Shown here piece after piece: positions 1 through 7,845 of a DNA stretch of 15,637 nucleotides. Each line of letters begins with the position of its first letter. Within the stretch, counting starts at the first letter, position 1. The DNA is from Saprospiraceae bacterium UBA7328 (GTDB taxonomy: Bacteria > Bacteroidota > Bacteroidia > Chitinophagales > Saprospiraceae): positions 1 through 15,637 of the forward strand of contig DKPS01000245.1 of the NCBI GenBank assembly GCA_002471345.1, in the 5' to 3' direction. A program made the position numbers and the translations under genes. The notes under the pieces were generated by a model, which was not told the DNA's origin, did not search any database, and saw only the letters and a list, made by a program, of their open reading frames with translations.

Positions 1-605
1 TCTGCATCAGTAGTCCCTAAACCTGAAGGTCTTATTATCGAAGAAGTCTCTGCTTCCAATTTTGAATCTGACAAAATATTAGGAAGATCAGAAGGTGAAC
101 TACCTGAAAACTCAGTACCTACATCTTTTGTATTAGCAGAAGAACCACTAGGAGCAAAATTCCATGTTCCTTGAGATCCTAGATCCGGCAGTATACCTTG
201 ATAAATATCAACGGAGGTAGAACCTCCAGAATGAGGTTGACAAGGGTCTGTAGTAGCTGTGGAACTACATGATTCGTTTACATAAAAGTGAGTCCCTGTG
301 CTGATGCCTGCACCTGATCCGGTCAACCCTACTTTACCACTGGACACATCTGATTGTGTAATTATGCCCGGTATAGAAAAGGTATAGCACTTATCAGGAT
401 GTGCATCCCAAGCTATTAATATAGAACCATCGCACTCAACTGCCACTGAGATTTGCTGAATACTATCTAATCCTCCTGGGCACTTCTGTGCCATGAGAGA
501 TGGCATAAAGAAAATGCCAGATATAAGCAAAAGTAGTGCACATCTCACATGGAGACGTGCACTTACATCTGTTCTTGGGATCAAAAAACAAAAATAGGTT
601 CTCAT
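1..605 (-). CDS. Secreted Cys/Ser/Thr-rich protein of unknown function, N-terminal part only
   Basis: The reading frame is open from an ATG at 605 to the left edge of the window, so the C-terminus is missing; 201 codons are visible. The N-terminus has a basic stretch (ARLHVR) followed by the hydrophobic run CALLLLISGIFFM and a likely signal-peptidase site near SLMAQ-K, so the product is probably exported. The mature part starts KCPGGLDSIQQISVAVECDG and is rich in Ser, Thr, Gly and Cys, without a family I recognise. The start is uncertain. ATG at 605 gives a long n-region (MRTYFCFLIPRTD...), whereas GTG at 548 would give a compact signal peptide beginning VRCALLLL. A Bacteroidota-type promoter lies about 170 nt upstream. 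By analogy with the neighbouring T9SS protein, a sorting domain may follow beyond the edge, but that is inference. Confidence 0.65.
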   Translation of the reverse strand, partial: MRTYFCFLIPRTDVSARLHVRCALLLLISGIFFMPSLMAQKCPGGLDSIQQISVAVECDGSILIAWDAHPDKCYTFSIPGIITQSDVSSGKVGLTGSGAGISTGTHFYVNESCSSTATTDPCQPHSGGSTSVDIYQGILPDLGSQGTWNFAPSGSSANTKDVGTEFSGSSPSDLPNILSDSKLEAETSSIIRPSGLGTTDA

Positions 606-696
606 AGAAACAAGGTTCTATTATCCAAACAGGATATAGTAAATAAATCTTTATCGTCTTATTTAGTAAGTGTACTTGGTAAGTGTAAAATTTGTG

Positions 697-721
697 GAAC
701 AGCCTTTCTCACGAGCTGTTC
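697..721 (-). other. Hairpin in the leader of the left-edge gene
   Basis: GAACAGC at 697-703 is a perfect inverted match to GCTGTTC at 715-721, with an 11-nt loop. It lies between the predicted promoter and the start codon at 605, so it would form in the 5' leader. No T-run follows it on the minus strand, so it is not a plain terminator. Confidence 0.35.
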
Positions 722-771
722 AAGCCTTTGGTTTCTATCTAATTTCTAGGAAGGAATTTCTTAATACATTG

Positions 772-804
772 CAAATATATCTAATATGTTATTTGCTGAC
801 CAAA
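772..804 (-). promoter_or_regulatory. Bacteroidota-type promoter for the left-edge gene
   Basis: Read on the minus strand, TTTG (804-801) is followed after 21 nt by TATATTTG (779-772). This fits the Bacteroidota sigma consensus TTTG-N(19-23)-TAnnTTTG. The transcript would start near 765 and carry a leader of about 160 nt. Confidence 0.5.
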
Positions 805-837
805 TTAAAGTGAATATATTTTCACATTTCACTTTAA
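805..837. promoter_or_regulatory. 10-bp inverted repeat next to the -33 element
   Basis: TTAAAGTGAA (805-814) and TTCACTTTAA (828-837) form a perfect inverted repeat with a 13-nt spacer. It abuts the upstream side of the predicted -33 element of the left-edge gene. An overlapping alternative, GTGAA (810-814) with TTCAC (821-825), also pairs. The position would suit an activator or repressor site; no regulator can be named. Confidence 0.4.
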
Positions 838-912
838 CATATATATGAAGGAAGATTACTGCCAGTGAATTGGCATGGATAGAGCAAAGAAAGGCACATT
901 CATGTAGTACAA

Positions 913-946
913 TAAAAAAGGGCCCGATCATAAATGATCGAGCCCC
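913..946 (-). terminator. Strong intrinsic terminator of the large surface-protein gene
   Basis: On the minus strand, GGGGCTCGATCA (946-935) pairs with TGATCGGGCCCT (930-919) across a 4-nt loop. This gives a 12-bp stem with only two G-T wobbles, followed directly by six T residues (918-913). It lies about 40 nt past the stop codon at 985. On the plus strand the stem is not followed by a T-run, so it acts leftwards. Confidence 0.9.
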
Positions 947-984
947 GTGTCTATTTAGAAGACTGAAATTTGATAAATCAAATC

Positions 985-3900
985 TTAGTCAATCAAAATC
1001 ATCTTTCTAGTAGCAGTGAAATCACCACTCTCTAGTTGATAGTAAAGTACACCTGAAGTACCAAGCTCAGACTTAGTAAGAGAAACCTCGTTATAACCTC
1101 TATCGAAGTTACCCGCTTCTACTCTTACAGTCTTACCTGTTACGTCAAATACTGTCAATGTAGCTGGACCAGCTTCTCCAAGGTTGAATCCGATTGTAGT
1201 CGCATTCTGGAATGGATTAGGGCTGTTCTGCATTAATTCAAATGCAGCACCAACTGTACTTCCTTCTTCTGTATTAAATACTAATGTAGTATTGAATCTC
1301 TCAAGCTCACTGTTGTAAGCTCTTGCATCAGTAATGCTAGAAGTCATAGAGATAGCATTGCTTAATCTAGTGTCAGTTAAAGCTCTAAATTCTAGTGTGA
1401 ATAACTCATCACCAGTAGATACAGCTTCTACACTTGTCCAAGCAGCAGTCAATTGACCATCAAATACAGCTACATTCTCCTTACTCATCTCTAGTGCTCC
1501 ACTAATTGCATTAGTGAACTCAAGACCAGCAGTGTTTAATGTGAACTGGAATGCATTCATTCCGTTGAAGTCATTACTATTGAAGCTTACGCTTACAATC
1601 TCACCAGCATTAACCAGTTGATCATTAGCAGCAAATGCTACATTAGTGTTACTTCTAGAATCAGTCATCAATCTGTTAGCGATAGCGTTTCCACTTACAT
1701 CACCTACTTTGATTGCAATGAAATCATTGTCAGAATCAGCAGTTAAGAAATCAACATTGATAGCTTCCTGGAATGTAGGGAAAGGATTGAACTCATCCTC
1801 GAAAGTCTGAGCACCATCTCCAAATCTCCAAGATGTATTGTTAGTGAATTCATTAGTGATTCCAAGAATTACTTTTCTAAGATCTACTAAATCAATAGCA
1901 CTTACGTTAGCATCATTATTGATATCTGCAGCAATTACTTTGAATGGAGAATCTAATTGATCCAATCCAAGAATATGCTTCTGGATTAATACAAGATCAA
2001 GAGTACTCACACCATTAAGGTGATTATCATTCTTAGCAGCTTCAAGAGCATAGTTAAGACCCATTACATTGTTATCAAATGCATATTGTCCATCTACACC
2101 TGTCATCATAGACTTTTCGCCCATGAATACTTCAGCAAGTTCTACAGCGTCATTGTCCTCAGTAAATAAATTACCAACTAGACTAGCTCCACTGTTGTCA
2201 CTATCACAGTATCCATTGCTATCAACAATTCTTAAAGTTACTTCGCAGAAAGAGTAGTTTCCTTCTCCATCTACAGCCCAAACTCTAAATTCTACACTTG
2301 CAGCAGTATTGCCATCAAGATCAGAACAATCGAAAGTTACGTTAGAAGATAAAGTACCAGTATCAGTATCATCAGTAGGATTACCATCCTCATCAAGTAA
2401 GAACCAAACTGCTACTTCCTCTCCATCACAATCATATGCTTTACCGTAATCACCAGCCCATACTTCAGCTTCTCCATTAGTGCTCATAGCATTAGTGCTA
2501 AGATCTTGGTAGCAAAGTAATACTGGAGCTTTATCATCGATGAATGTAACAGTAGTTACTGCTTCAGCAACATTATTACATCCGTCAGTTACTCTCCACT
2601 TCAAAGTAACTACATCACCAGCTTCACCTGTTACAGTTACTGTATGGCTAGAGTAATCACCTTCATTACTTGGTACTTCTCCTTCATCATTTCCTCCATT
2701 ACTGCTGCCAGTAGGATAAACGATTTTTCCACTTCCACTTCCTGCTTCTACAGTAACTGTCCAGTCAAGCTCTGCTCCATCTACTAGATCACCACCACAG
2801 AAATCTTCTGCTGTAGCTGTTACATCGATAGATCCTTCACAAGCTTCAGATTCTCCATCAGCATCAGGCTTATTACCAGCACCAACACCAACTTCTACAT
2901 TCTCTCCAGTAATTACTGGAGGTGTATCATCTACAACTTTAATCTCTTGTGTAAATGTATAGTATCCATCGACATCAACATCACTACCAAACTGGAAGTA
3001 TTCATCATCCTCACATATGTTCTTAATGAACCATGAATTATCTACCTCATCAGAATTTGGATCCTTTGGATCATAAGTACACCAATCAATAACTACCCAA
3101 TGTCTTAGGATCTTATAGCATACACCGTCATTGAAAGTAAACTCATCCTCCGTAGAAGTCATACCCACTAATCCACATGTAGGATCAGTCCATGTAGGCT
3201 CATTCGTTCCACCTATAGTACATTCGAATGCATCATCCATTGTACACTTGAACAAATTAACTGCTGCAGTACTACCTCTATATACAGCATAATCAGTATA
3301 AGTATAACGATTACACTCACCATGAGTGTTATTATCGTAGATAATAATTTCAGTCGTAGGTATATCTCTCTCAGTTAAAGTTTCACCAGTATTATGTAAT
3401 GGCCACTTAATGGTTTTAGGATCAAATTGAGTATCACTCAATTCATCATCTGTAATAGTTAAAATCTGCACACACTGTACTCCTGAAATATTATCAGTCC
3501 ATGTACGAGTGATAGTACCTTTATAGCATAATGCATCAAGATTTTCTTCATCTTCCCATGTAAGATCTACCTCACCACATACAGCATATGCGTGTGGATA
3601 ACCTGTCCAATCAGGATGAATAGAATCACCACAGTCCAAAGGTACATCCTCACATACTATTACTGGAGGTATTTTGTTTTCTACAGTAACTGTAGACCAA
3701 CACCATGAGTAGTATCCTGTAGCGGTATTGTAAGCAAATAATACAAGATCAACAGATTCTTGATCATCACAATCCAACTCGACTGCAGTGCTGCTTAAGC
3801 CAACCTGGGCCATTGCTGTTGCAATACCAGTAGATAAATCTAGATTTGCCTCATCGTCTTGCTGAGCTTTTAAAGCTATAAATGATGATCTGTAGTCAAT

Positions 3901-6078
3901 ATCAGATTTTCTTCCAATCCAGTAGGATAATTCTCCAGAACATCCTGCACGAGAACCTGCATTAAGCATGTCAGGTGTAACTTTAGCAGTTCCACCACCT
4001 TCAGCAGTACCTGTAAGCGTAACATTCAGCTCATCAGTACAAACCATTGCAGGAGGATATTTATCTATTACTGTTACATTAAGAGTTGTCTGAGCTGTAT
4101 TTCCACAGTCATCAGTAAGTGTATATGTCACAGTACTCATTCCAAGTGGGAAAGAGAATGAACTTCCTACAGAAGTTGACTTAGAACCAACTTTCACAGA
4201 AATAGAAACATAATCATTACTACATCTATCAAAATATCCAGGAGATGGTATAGTCATAGCAAATTTACATGACCATGGATCATCAGCTTTTGCTTCAACA
4301 GGAGCCATATTAAATGCAACATCAATTACATCATCTACAACGTGGATAGTCTGTACGAACTCCTGTGTAGAACCATTACACCAGTCGATAGCATTCCAAG
4401 TTCTAAGAACTTTATACTCACCAACACATAGTACTACTTTATGATCCCAGTAAGATACTACGACATTACAGAGATTAGGATTAATTGGAACAGCCAAACT
4501 ATCAACAGTATAATGAGCTGGTGTTACACCTGAAGTGTTATTCGACTTCTCTAGAGCTGATAACTTACTCTTCAGCCATTTATCTTCGCGCTCACGTGCC
4601 AATAAGTAAGGCATTGCACGCTTGACACCATAATTATTATAGTCAGCATTCGCAACTACCTTGTCACACATAGTTTCATTAGCAAAACCTGTTAATCCCA
4701 AGTCAGAAGGAGGACTCATATATTGCGATTCAAACAGAGGTCCTAAGTCTACAGCAGCTTCACCTTTTGTTACAATTCCTTTTCCACAACTAGCATAATA
4801 CTCTGCGATAGCTGTAGGTGATAAATCATCACCAATGAGGTTACACTGTAAAGTGACCACCCGTTCAGGCCAATTTACCTCTGTAGCCATACCCATAACA
4901 GTCATAGCTTGTACTACCACTGTATCACTAGGACCAGCATAAGAATCTATCTTACTATGAGGATGATGGATCGTGAAATCTCTAATATGCACTATATCAT
5001 CACATAAATCACCTGATACTCTATCCATTTTAGTTACTGTATAGCTTATACAGTTATCTGCCATTTCATTTAAAACAAACTCTATACTATCAGTAGATCT
5101 TGGGAATTCCACACCGAAGGCATTATCATTTGCTACATAATCACGGTCTGCACCTCTTGAGTAATCAGTATAATCCTCACATTGCGTATCCGTTTTCGTA
5201 CCACCTGTGATTACATGAGTATTCTTGTATTCAAAGTTGATATCACCCCAGCACCAGTTGCTACAATCAGGATTGTATGCATGGTAAGTGTATGATGAAG
5301 TAGCATCAGCACCTAATGGTATCTTAGTACCAGACCCAGTCATTGTAACAGCTGCAGCATCTGCAGAAGCAATCACTGCTCCAGGATACCATTGCAATGG
5401 AGTTTCATGACTGAACTCGTTAAACCTATCCACATGCGTAGTGTCAAACTTCATACAGAAAATTGTATCCGTTGACATAATTGTGAAAGAGGTGTCTTTG
5501 ATAGTAGTGATTCCTGCTGAGCAAGAAATACTTAACTTACTAGCATCTGCAGCAAGTTCAACGACTACAAGGCCATTTGACATTGTATCTTGTGGTCCAG
5601 TAAAAGTAGTACAAGTAAAGCCATCACCTGCAGCTAATGCGTATGCATCATTGTCAATGTTAGCACCTTGAGCAGCACTTACAGCACTTGATATAGAACC
5701 ATTTAATACATACATTGTATCAGTAGTACCACATTTCTTAATCCACCCTTCTATAGGTGCAGAAGTATAAGATTTTACAAAAGTATCTCTTGTAATGGAT
5801 ACACTATCGACTTCGATAGCGCAGTCACAGTCCCCTGTAGTCCCATCACCAACAGATACTAATGTAGTACCATCGGCATCTTTGATGTAAAGACATGATG
5901 GTTTCCATGAATTGACCAATAAACTATCAAAAGCGAAATCGCAATTATCACCAAGGGTGATGTTGACTTCGTCCTGACAATCAGCTGATCCTGCTGCTAC
6001 TTGTGCGCTTAGACCAGCTGTAATGAACAACCCAAATACCATCGAAAATAGAAAAGAAGTAAACTTCGATCTTTTCAT
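985..6078 (-). CDS. Very large T9SS-secreted surface protein with HYR-like, dockerin-like and cohesin-like domains
   Basis: The 1697-residue product starts with a signal peptide (MKRSKFTSFLFSMVFGLF..., cut likely after LSA at residue 25). Residues 26-540 are Cys- and Asp-rich with no recognised domain. Residues about 540-1285 hold beta-sandwich modules joined by V-x-D-x-x-P-P linkers (near 670, 800, 1050, 1180). One is HYR-like (about 590-670, ending TLTDDCGNTAQTTLNVTVID), and a W-x3-DWC motif occurs twice (561-567, 994-1000). A short carboxypeptidase-regulatory-like segment (about 1295-1348) leads to a dockerin-like pair of calcium loops (1350-1408; NGVSTLDLVLIQKHILG and ADINNDANVSAIDLVDLRK), a linker with FIAIKVGDVSGNA, a cohesin-like domain (about 1474-1605) and a type A T9SS sorting domain (about 1613-1697; QNSPNPFQNATTIGFNL to RKMILID). 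The last should direct export and surface anchoring or release. A role in adhesion or matrix building is inference. It is transcribed alone and ends at a strong terminator. Confidence 0.9.
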   Translation of the reverse strand: MKRSKFTSFLFSMVFGLFITAGLSAQVAAGSADCQDEVNITLGDNCDFAFDSLLVNSWKPSCLYIKDADGTTLVSVGDGTTGDCDCAIEVDSVSITRDTFVKSYTSAPIEGWIKKCGTTDTMYVLNGSISSAVSAAQGANIDNDAYALAAGDGFTCTTFTGPQDTMSNGLVVVELAADASKLSISCSAGITTIKDTSFTIMSTDTIFCMKFDTTHVDRFNEFSHETPLQWYPGAVIASADAAAVTMTGSGTKIPLGADATSSYTYHAYNPDCSNWCWGDINFEYKNTHVITGGTKTDTQCEDYTDYSRGADRDYVANDNAFGVEFPRSTDSIEFVLNEMADNCISYTVTKMDRVSGDLCDDIVHIRDFTIHHPHSKIDSYAGPSDTVVVQAMTVMGMATEVNWPERVVTLQCNLIGDDLSPTAIAEYYASCGKGIVTKGEAAVDLGPLFESQYMSPPSDLGLTGFANETMCDKVVANADYNNYGVKRAMPYLLAREREDKWLKSKLSALEKSNNTSGVTPAHYTVDSLAVPINPNLCNVVVSYWDHKVVLCVGEYKVLRTWNAIDWCNGSTQEFVQTIHVVDDVIDVAFNMAPVEAKADDPWSCKFAMTIPSPGYFDRCSNDYVSISVKVGSKSTSVGSSFSFPLGMSTVTYTLTDDCGNTAQTTLNVTVIDKYPPAMVCTDELNVTLTGTAEGGGTAKVTPDMLNAGSRAGCSGELSYWIGRKSDIDYRSSFIALKAQQDDEANLDLSTGIATAMAQVGLSSTAVELDCDDQESVDLVLFAYNTATGYYSWCWSTVTVENKIPPVIVCEDVPLDCGDSIHPDWTGYPHAYAVCGEVDLTWEDEENLDALCYKGTITRTWTDNISGVQCVQILTITDDELSDTQFDPKTIKWPLHNTGETLTERDIPTTEIIIYDNNTHGECNRYTYTDYAVYRGSTAAVNLFKCTMDDAFECTIGGTNEPTWTDPTCGLVGMTSTEDEFTFNDGVCYKILRHWVVIDWCTYDPKDPNSDEVDNSWFIKNICEDDEYFQFGSDVDVDGYYTFTQEIKVVDDTPPVITGENVEVGVGAGNKPDADGESEACEGSIDVTATAEDFCGGDLVDGAELDWTVTVEAGSGSGKIVYPTGSSNGGNDEGEVPSNEGDYSSHTVTVTGEAGDVVTLKWRVTDGCNNVAEAVTTVTFIDDKAPVLLCYQDLSTNAMSTNGEAEVWAGDYGKAYDCDGEEVAVWFLLDEDGNPTDDTDTGTLSSNVTFDCSDLDGNTAASVEFRVWAVDGEGNYSFCEVTLRIVDSNGYCDSDNSGASLVGNLFTEDNDAVELAEVFMGEKSMMTGVDGQYAFDNNVMGLNYALEAAKNDNHLNGVSTLDLVLIQKHILGLDQLDSPFKVIAADINNDANVSAIDLVDLRKVILGITNEFTNNTSWRFGDGAQTFEDEFNPFPTFQEAINVDFLTADSDNDFIAIKVGDVSGNAIANRLMTDSRSNTNVAFAANDQLVNAGEIVSVSFNSNDFNGMNAFQFTLNTAGLEFTNAISGALEMSKENVAVFDGQLTAAWTSVEAVSTGDELFTLEFRALTDTRLSNAISMTSSITDARAYNSELERFNTTLVFNTEEGSTVGAAFELMQNSPNPFQNATTIGFNLGEAGPATLTVFDVTGKTVRVEAGNFDRGYNEVSLTKSELGTSGVLYYQLESGDFTATRKMILID

Positions 6079-6194
6079 GAGATTGAATTTTGGTTAAAAA
6101 GTTTAAATAAAAAAGTTTTGAAAAATATTAGATTGGAAGTATAGATCATCTGCACTCTGAATAGAGCTGCTGATAGTCGATTACAAAGGGAACT

Positions 6195-6234
6195 TGTTGA
6201 TTATCAGGAAAATTGATTTCGTCTGATATCAACA
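6195..6234. promoter_or_regulatory. Bulged 12-bp hairpin in the upstream region of the surface-protein gene
   Basis: TGTTGATTATCAG (6195-6207) pairs with CTGATATCAACA (6223-6234), with one unpaired T and a 15-nt loop. It lies 117-156 nt before the ATG at 6078. It could be an RNA leader structure or a protein-binding dyad; the sequence alone does not decide. Confidence 0.4.
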
Positions 6235-6298
6235 GTCTTGTTCTTTAAGTACTGAAGAATTTCATTCCATTAACAGGGATCAGATATAGTGAGAAGTG

Positions 6299-6312
6299 TG
6301 TTGATTGTTGAT
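6299..6312. repeat. Tandem TGTTGAT heptamer
   Basis: TGTTGAT occurs twice in tandem (6299-6305, 6306-6312). A third direct copy is at 6195-6201 and an inverted copy (ATCAACA) at 6228-6234, so four copies fall within about 120 bp upstream of the surface-protein gene. Confidence 0.4.
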
Positions 6313-6891
6313 TACTTAGGAAAAAAGAACAGACTACTTAGGGGGTACTTCTTACTTTTTTCGTCACACCGAGATCTAATCAAAAATGCATGCTACGTTT
6401 AGCCGTACACATAAAATTTTGGAAACCACTTTTGGTTTCAAATCTTGACTATTAGGGATGAAAATAATCTGGAAACAATCTAAGTATAGACCAACTCGAA
6501 TGAGTCGGGGTGAATGATTTCGTCTATTAGTACAATTATACTAGATTATCAGTTCCCAGGTATTTCGTTTTTTCCTAATACAGTTGAATATAGCTTTACT
6601 ACGTTCGGGTGTAAATATAGCACTTCGCTCTACCCACACGATATACCACAAAGGGTATTTTTAATATATGTATTTATTTTAATGTATAAATCACTAATAA
6701 TCTTTATGTTATCAGTATCAAATATTTAGAAAAGACAGCATAATCGATGAAAAAACTTTGATTTAGGTATAAACCCTAGCAGATTAAAGACGATCACATC
6801 TCCCATTTCAATGTTCTTAGGATGATGTATAATTAAGAACCCTAATACGTGATTCAATCTTTCAGACAATGTAAATATCAGCTATAGTACT

Positions 6892-7779
6892 CTAATATCC
6901 AAAGTGTTTCAATAACCTATCATCATCTCTCCAATTCTCTTTCACTTTTACTCTGAGTTCTAAAAACACTTTCTCCTCTAAAAATATCTCTATACTCTTT
7001 CTTGCTTCGGTACCAAGTCTTTTAATCATAGATCCATTCTTTCCAATAAGAATAGATTTTTGGGACTTTCGCGAAACATATATATCAGCAGCAATTCGAA
7101 TAATCTTTCCACTTCGAGCTTCTCCTTCTTTAAAACTTTCTACAATGACCTCGCATGAATAAGGAATTTCTTGGTGGTAGAGCTCTAAGATCTTCTCTCT
7201 TACTATTTCTGAAACAAAAAACCGCTCAGATTTATCTGTCAATTGATCTTTGGGATAAAAAGGAGGACTTTCTGGGATAAGATTAAATATCTCTTTAAGA
7301 ATATGTTCGGTTCCTTTCTTTTCCAATGCAGAGATTGAGAAGATCTTAGAATTGGGCACCATACTTTTCCAATAGTCAATTGCTTGTTCGACTTTCTTCT
7401 GATCACTGACATCCACCTTATTTATGAGAATAAACAGTGGCACTTCTAATTCTATTAATCTCTTGCGCAGTTTTTCATCGAGCTCTTGAGGTTCTAGAAT
7501 ATCAGCCATATATATCATCACATCTGCATCCTCAAAAGTGGAAAATGCATAATGATTCATAGCTTCCTGCATTTTATAATGAGGATCTTGAATAATACCA
7601 GGCGTATCACTGAATACAATCTGATGATCATCATCATTCCAAATACCAATAATCCGATGTCTGGTAGTCTGTGGCTTATTGGTAATAATAGACATTCGTT
7701 CTCCCAGAAGCGCATTCATGAGCGTTGACTTTCCGACATTAGGATTACCTATGATATTTACGAATCCTGATTTATGCAT
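6892..7779 (-). CDS. era: GTPase Era, ribosome assembly factor
   Basis: Era is a GTP-binding protein that binds 16S rRNA near its 3' end and helps mature the 30S subunit; it acts in the cytoplasm and at the membrane face. The 295-residue length is typical. All G motifs are present: G1 GNPNVGKS (11-18), the G2 region KPQTTRHR (35-42), G3 DTPG (58-61), G4 NKVD (120-123) and G5 SAL (150-152). The C-terminal KH RNA-binding domain (about 200-290) carries its GKNG loop at 246-249 and ends in the family-typical NWRDDDRLLKHFGY. The ATG at 7779 places G1 at the expected distance from the N-terminus. It lies 66 bp downstream of the unknown gene at 7846-8430 in the same direction and may share its transcript. 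No clear terminator follows. Confidence 0.97.
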   Translation of the reverse strand: MHKSGFVNIIGNPNVGKSTLMNALLGERMSIITNKPQTTRHRIIGIWNDDDHQIVFSDTPGIIQDPHYKMQEAMNHYAFSTFEDADVMIYMADILEPQELDEKLRKRLIELEVPLFILINKVDVSDQKKVEQAIDYWKSMVPNSKIFSISALEKKGTEHILKEIFNLIPESPPFYPKDQLTDKSERFFVSEIVREKILELYHQEIPYSCEVIVESFKEGEARSGKIIRIAADIYVSRKSQKSILIGKNGSMIKRLGTEARKSIEIFLEEKVFLELRVKVKENWRDDDRLLKHFGY

Positions 7780-7802
7780 GGTCTATTTAAATTAATTGAT
7801 GA

Positions 7803-7843
7803 TTGAGCATGACTCAAATTCCTTCGTTCTACAATTAGTAGAA
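7803..7843. other. Two small hairpins between the unknown gene and era
   Basis: TTGAG (7803-7807) pairs with CTCAA (7813-7817), and TTCTAC (7827-7832) pairs with GTAGAA (7838-7843). Both have 5-nt loops, and together they fill much of the 66-bp gap. Neither is GC-rich or followed by a T-run on the minus strand, so strong termination is unlikely. They may mark an mRNA processing or attenuation point. Confidence 0.3.
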
Positions 7844-7845
7844 TA

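Larger units (their letters stand above)
606..984. other. Intergenic region with a promoter, inverted repeats and a terminator
   Basis: This 379-bp spacer separates two minus-strand genes. From right to left it holds the intrinsic terminator of the large surface-protein gene, a 10-bp inverted repeat, a promoter reading leftwards, and a leader of about 160 nt with a 7-bp hairpin before the next gene. The plus-strand open frame at 549-749 is not convincing as a gene. Confidence 0.6.
6079..6891. other. 813-bp gene-poor spacer upstream of the large surface-protein gene
   Basis: The spacer lies between the start of the surface-protein gene and the stop of era. It is AT-rich and should hold the surface-protein promoter, but I could not place a clear TTTG/TAnnTTTG pair. 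It contains a 12-bp bulged hairpin (6195-6234), repeated TGTTGAT heptamers, two copies of TACTTAGG 22 bp apart (6313-6320, 6335-6342) and two copies of TGATTTCGTCT (near 6214 and 6526). A 71-codon plus-strand frame at 6514-6729 has no coding support. No tRNA or known ncRNA is visible. Confidence 0.5.

Noticed and set aside
549..749. A 66-codon plus-strand open frame
   Set aside because: It lies antisense to the leader and start of the left-edge gene, has no signal peptide or domain, and the minus-strand reading explains the region better.
6514..6729. A 71-codon plus-strand open frame in the long spacer, hydrophobic near its end
   Set aside because: It has no recognisable domain, no promoter and unremarkable AT-rich composition; such frames are expected by chance in an 800-bp AT-rich spacer.
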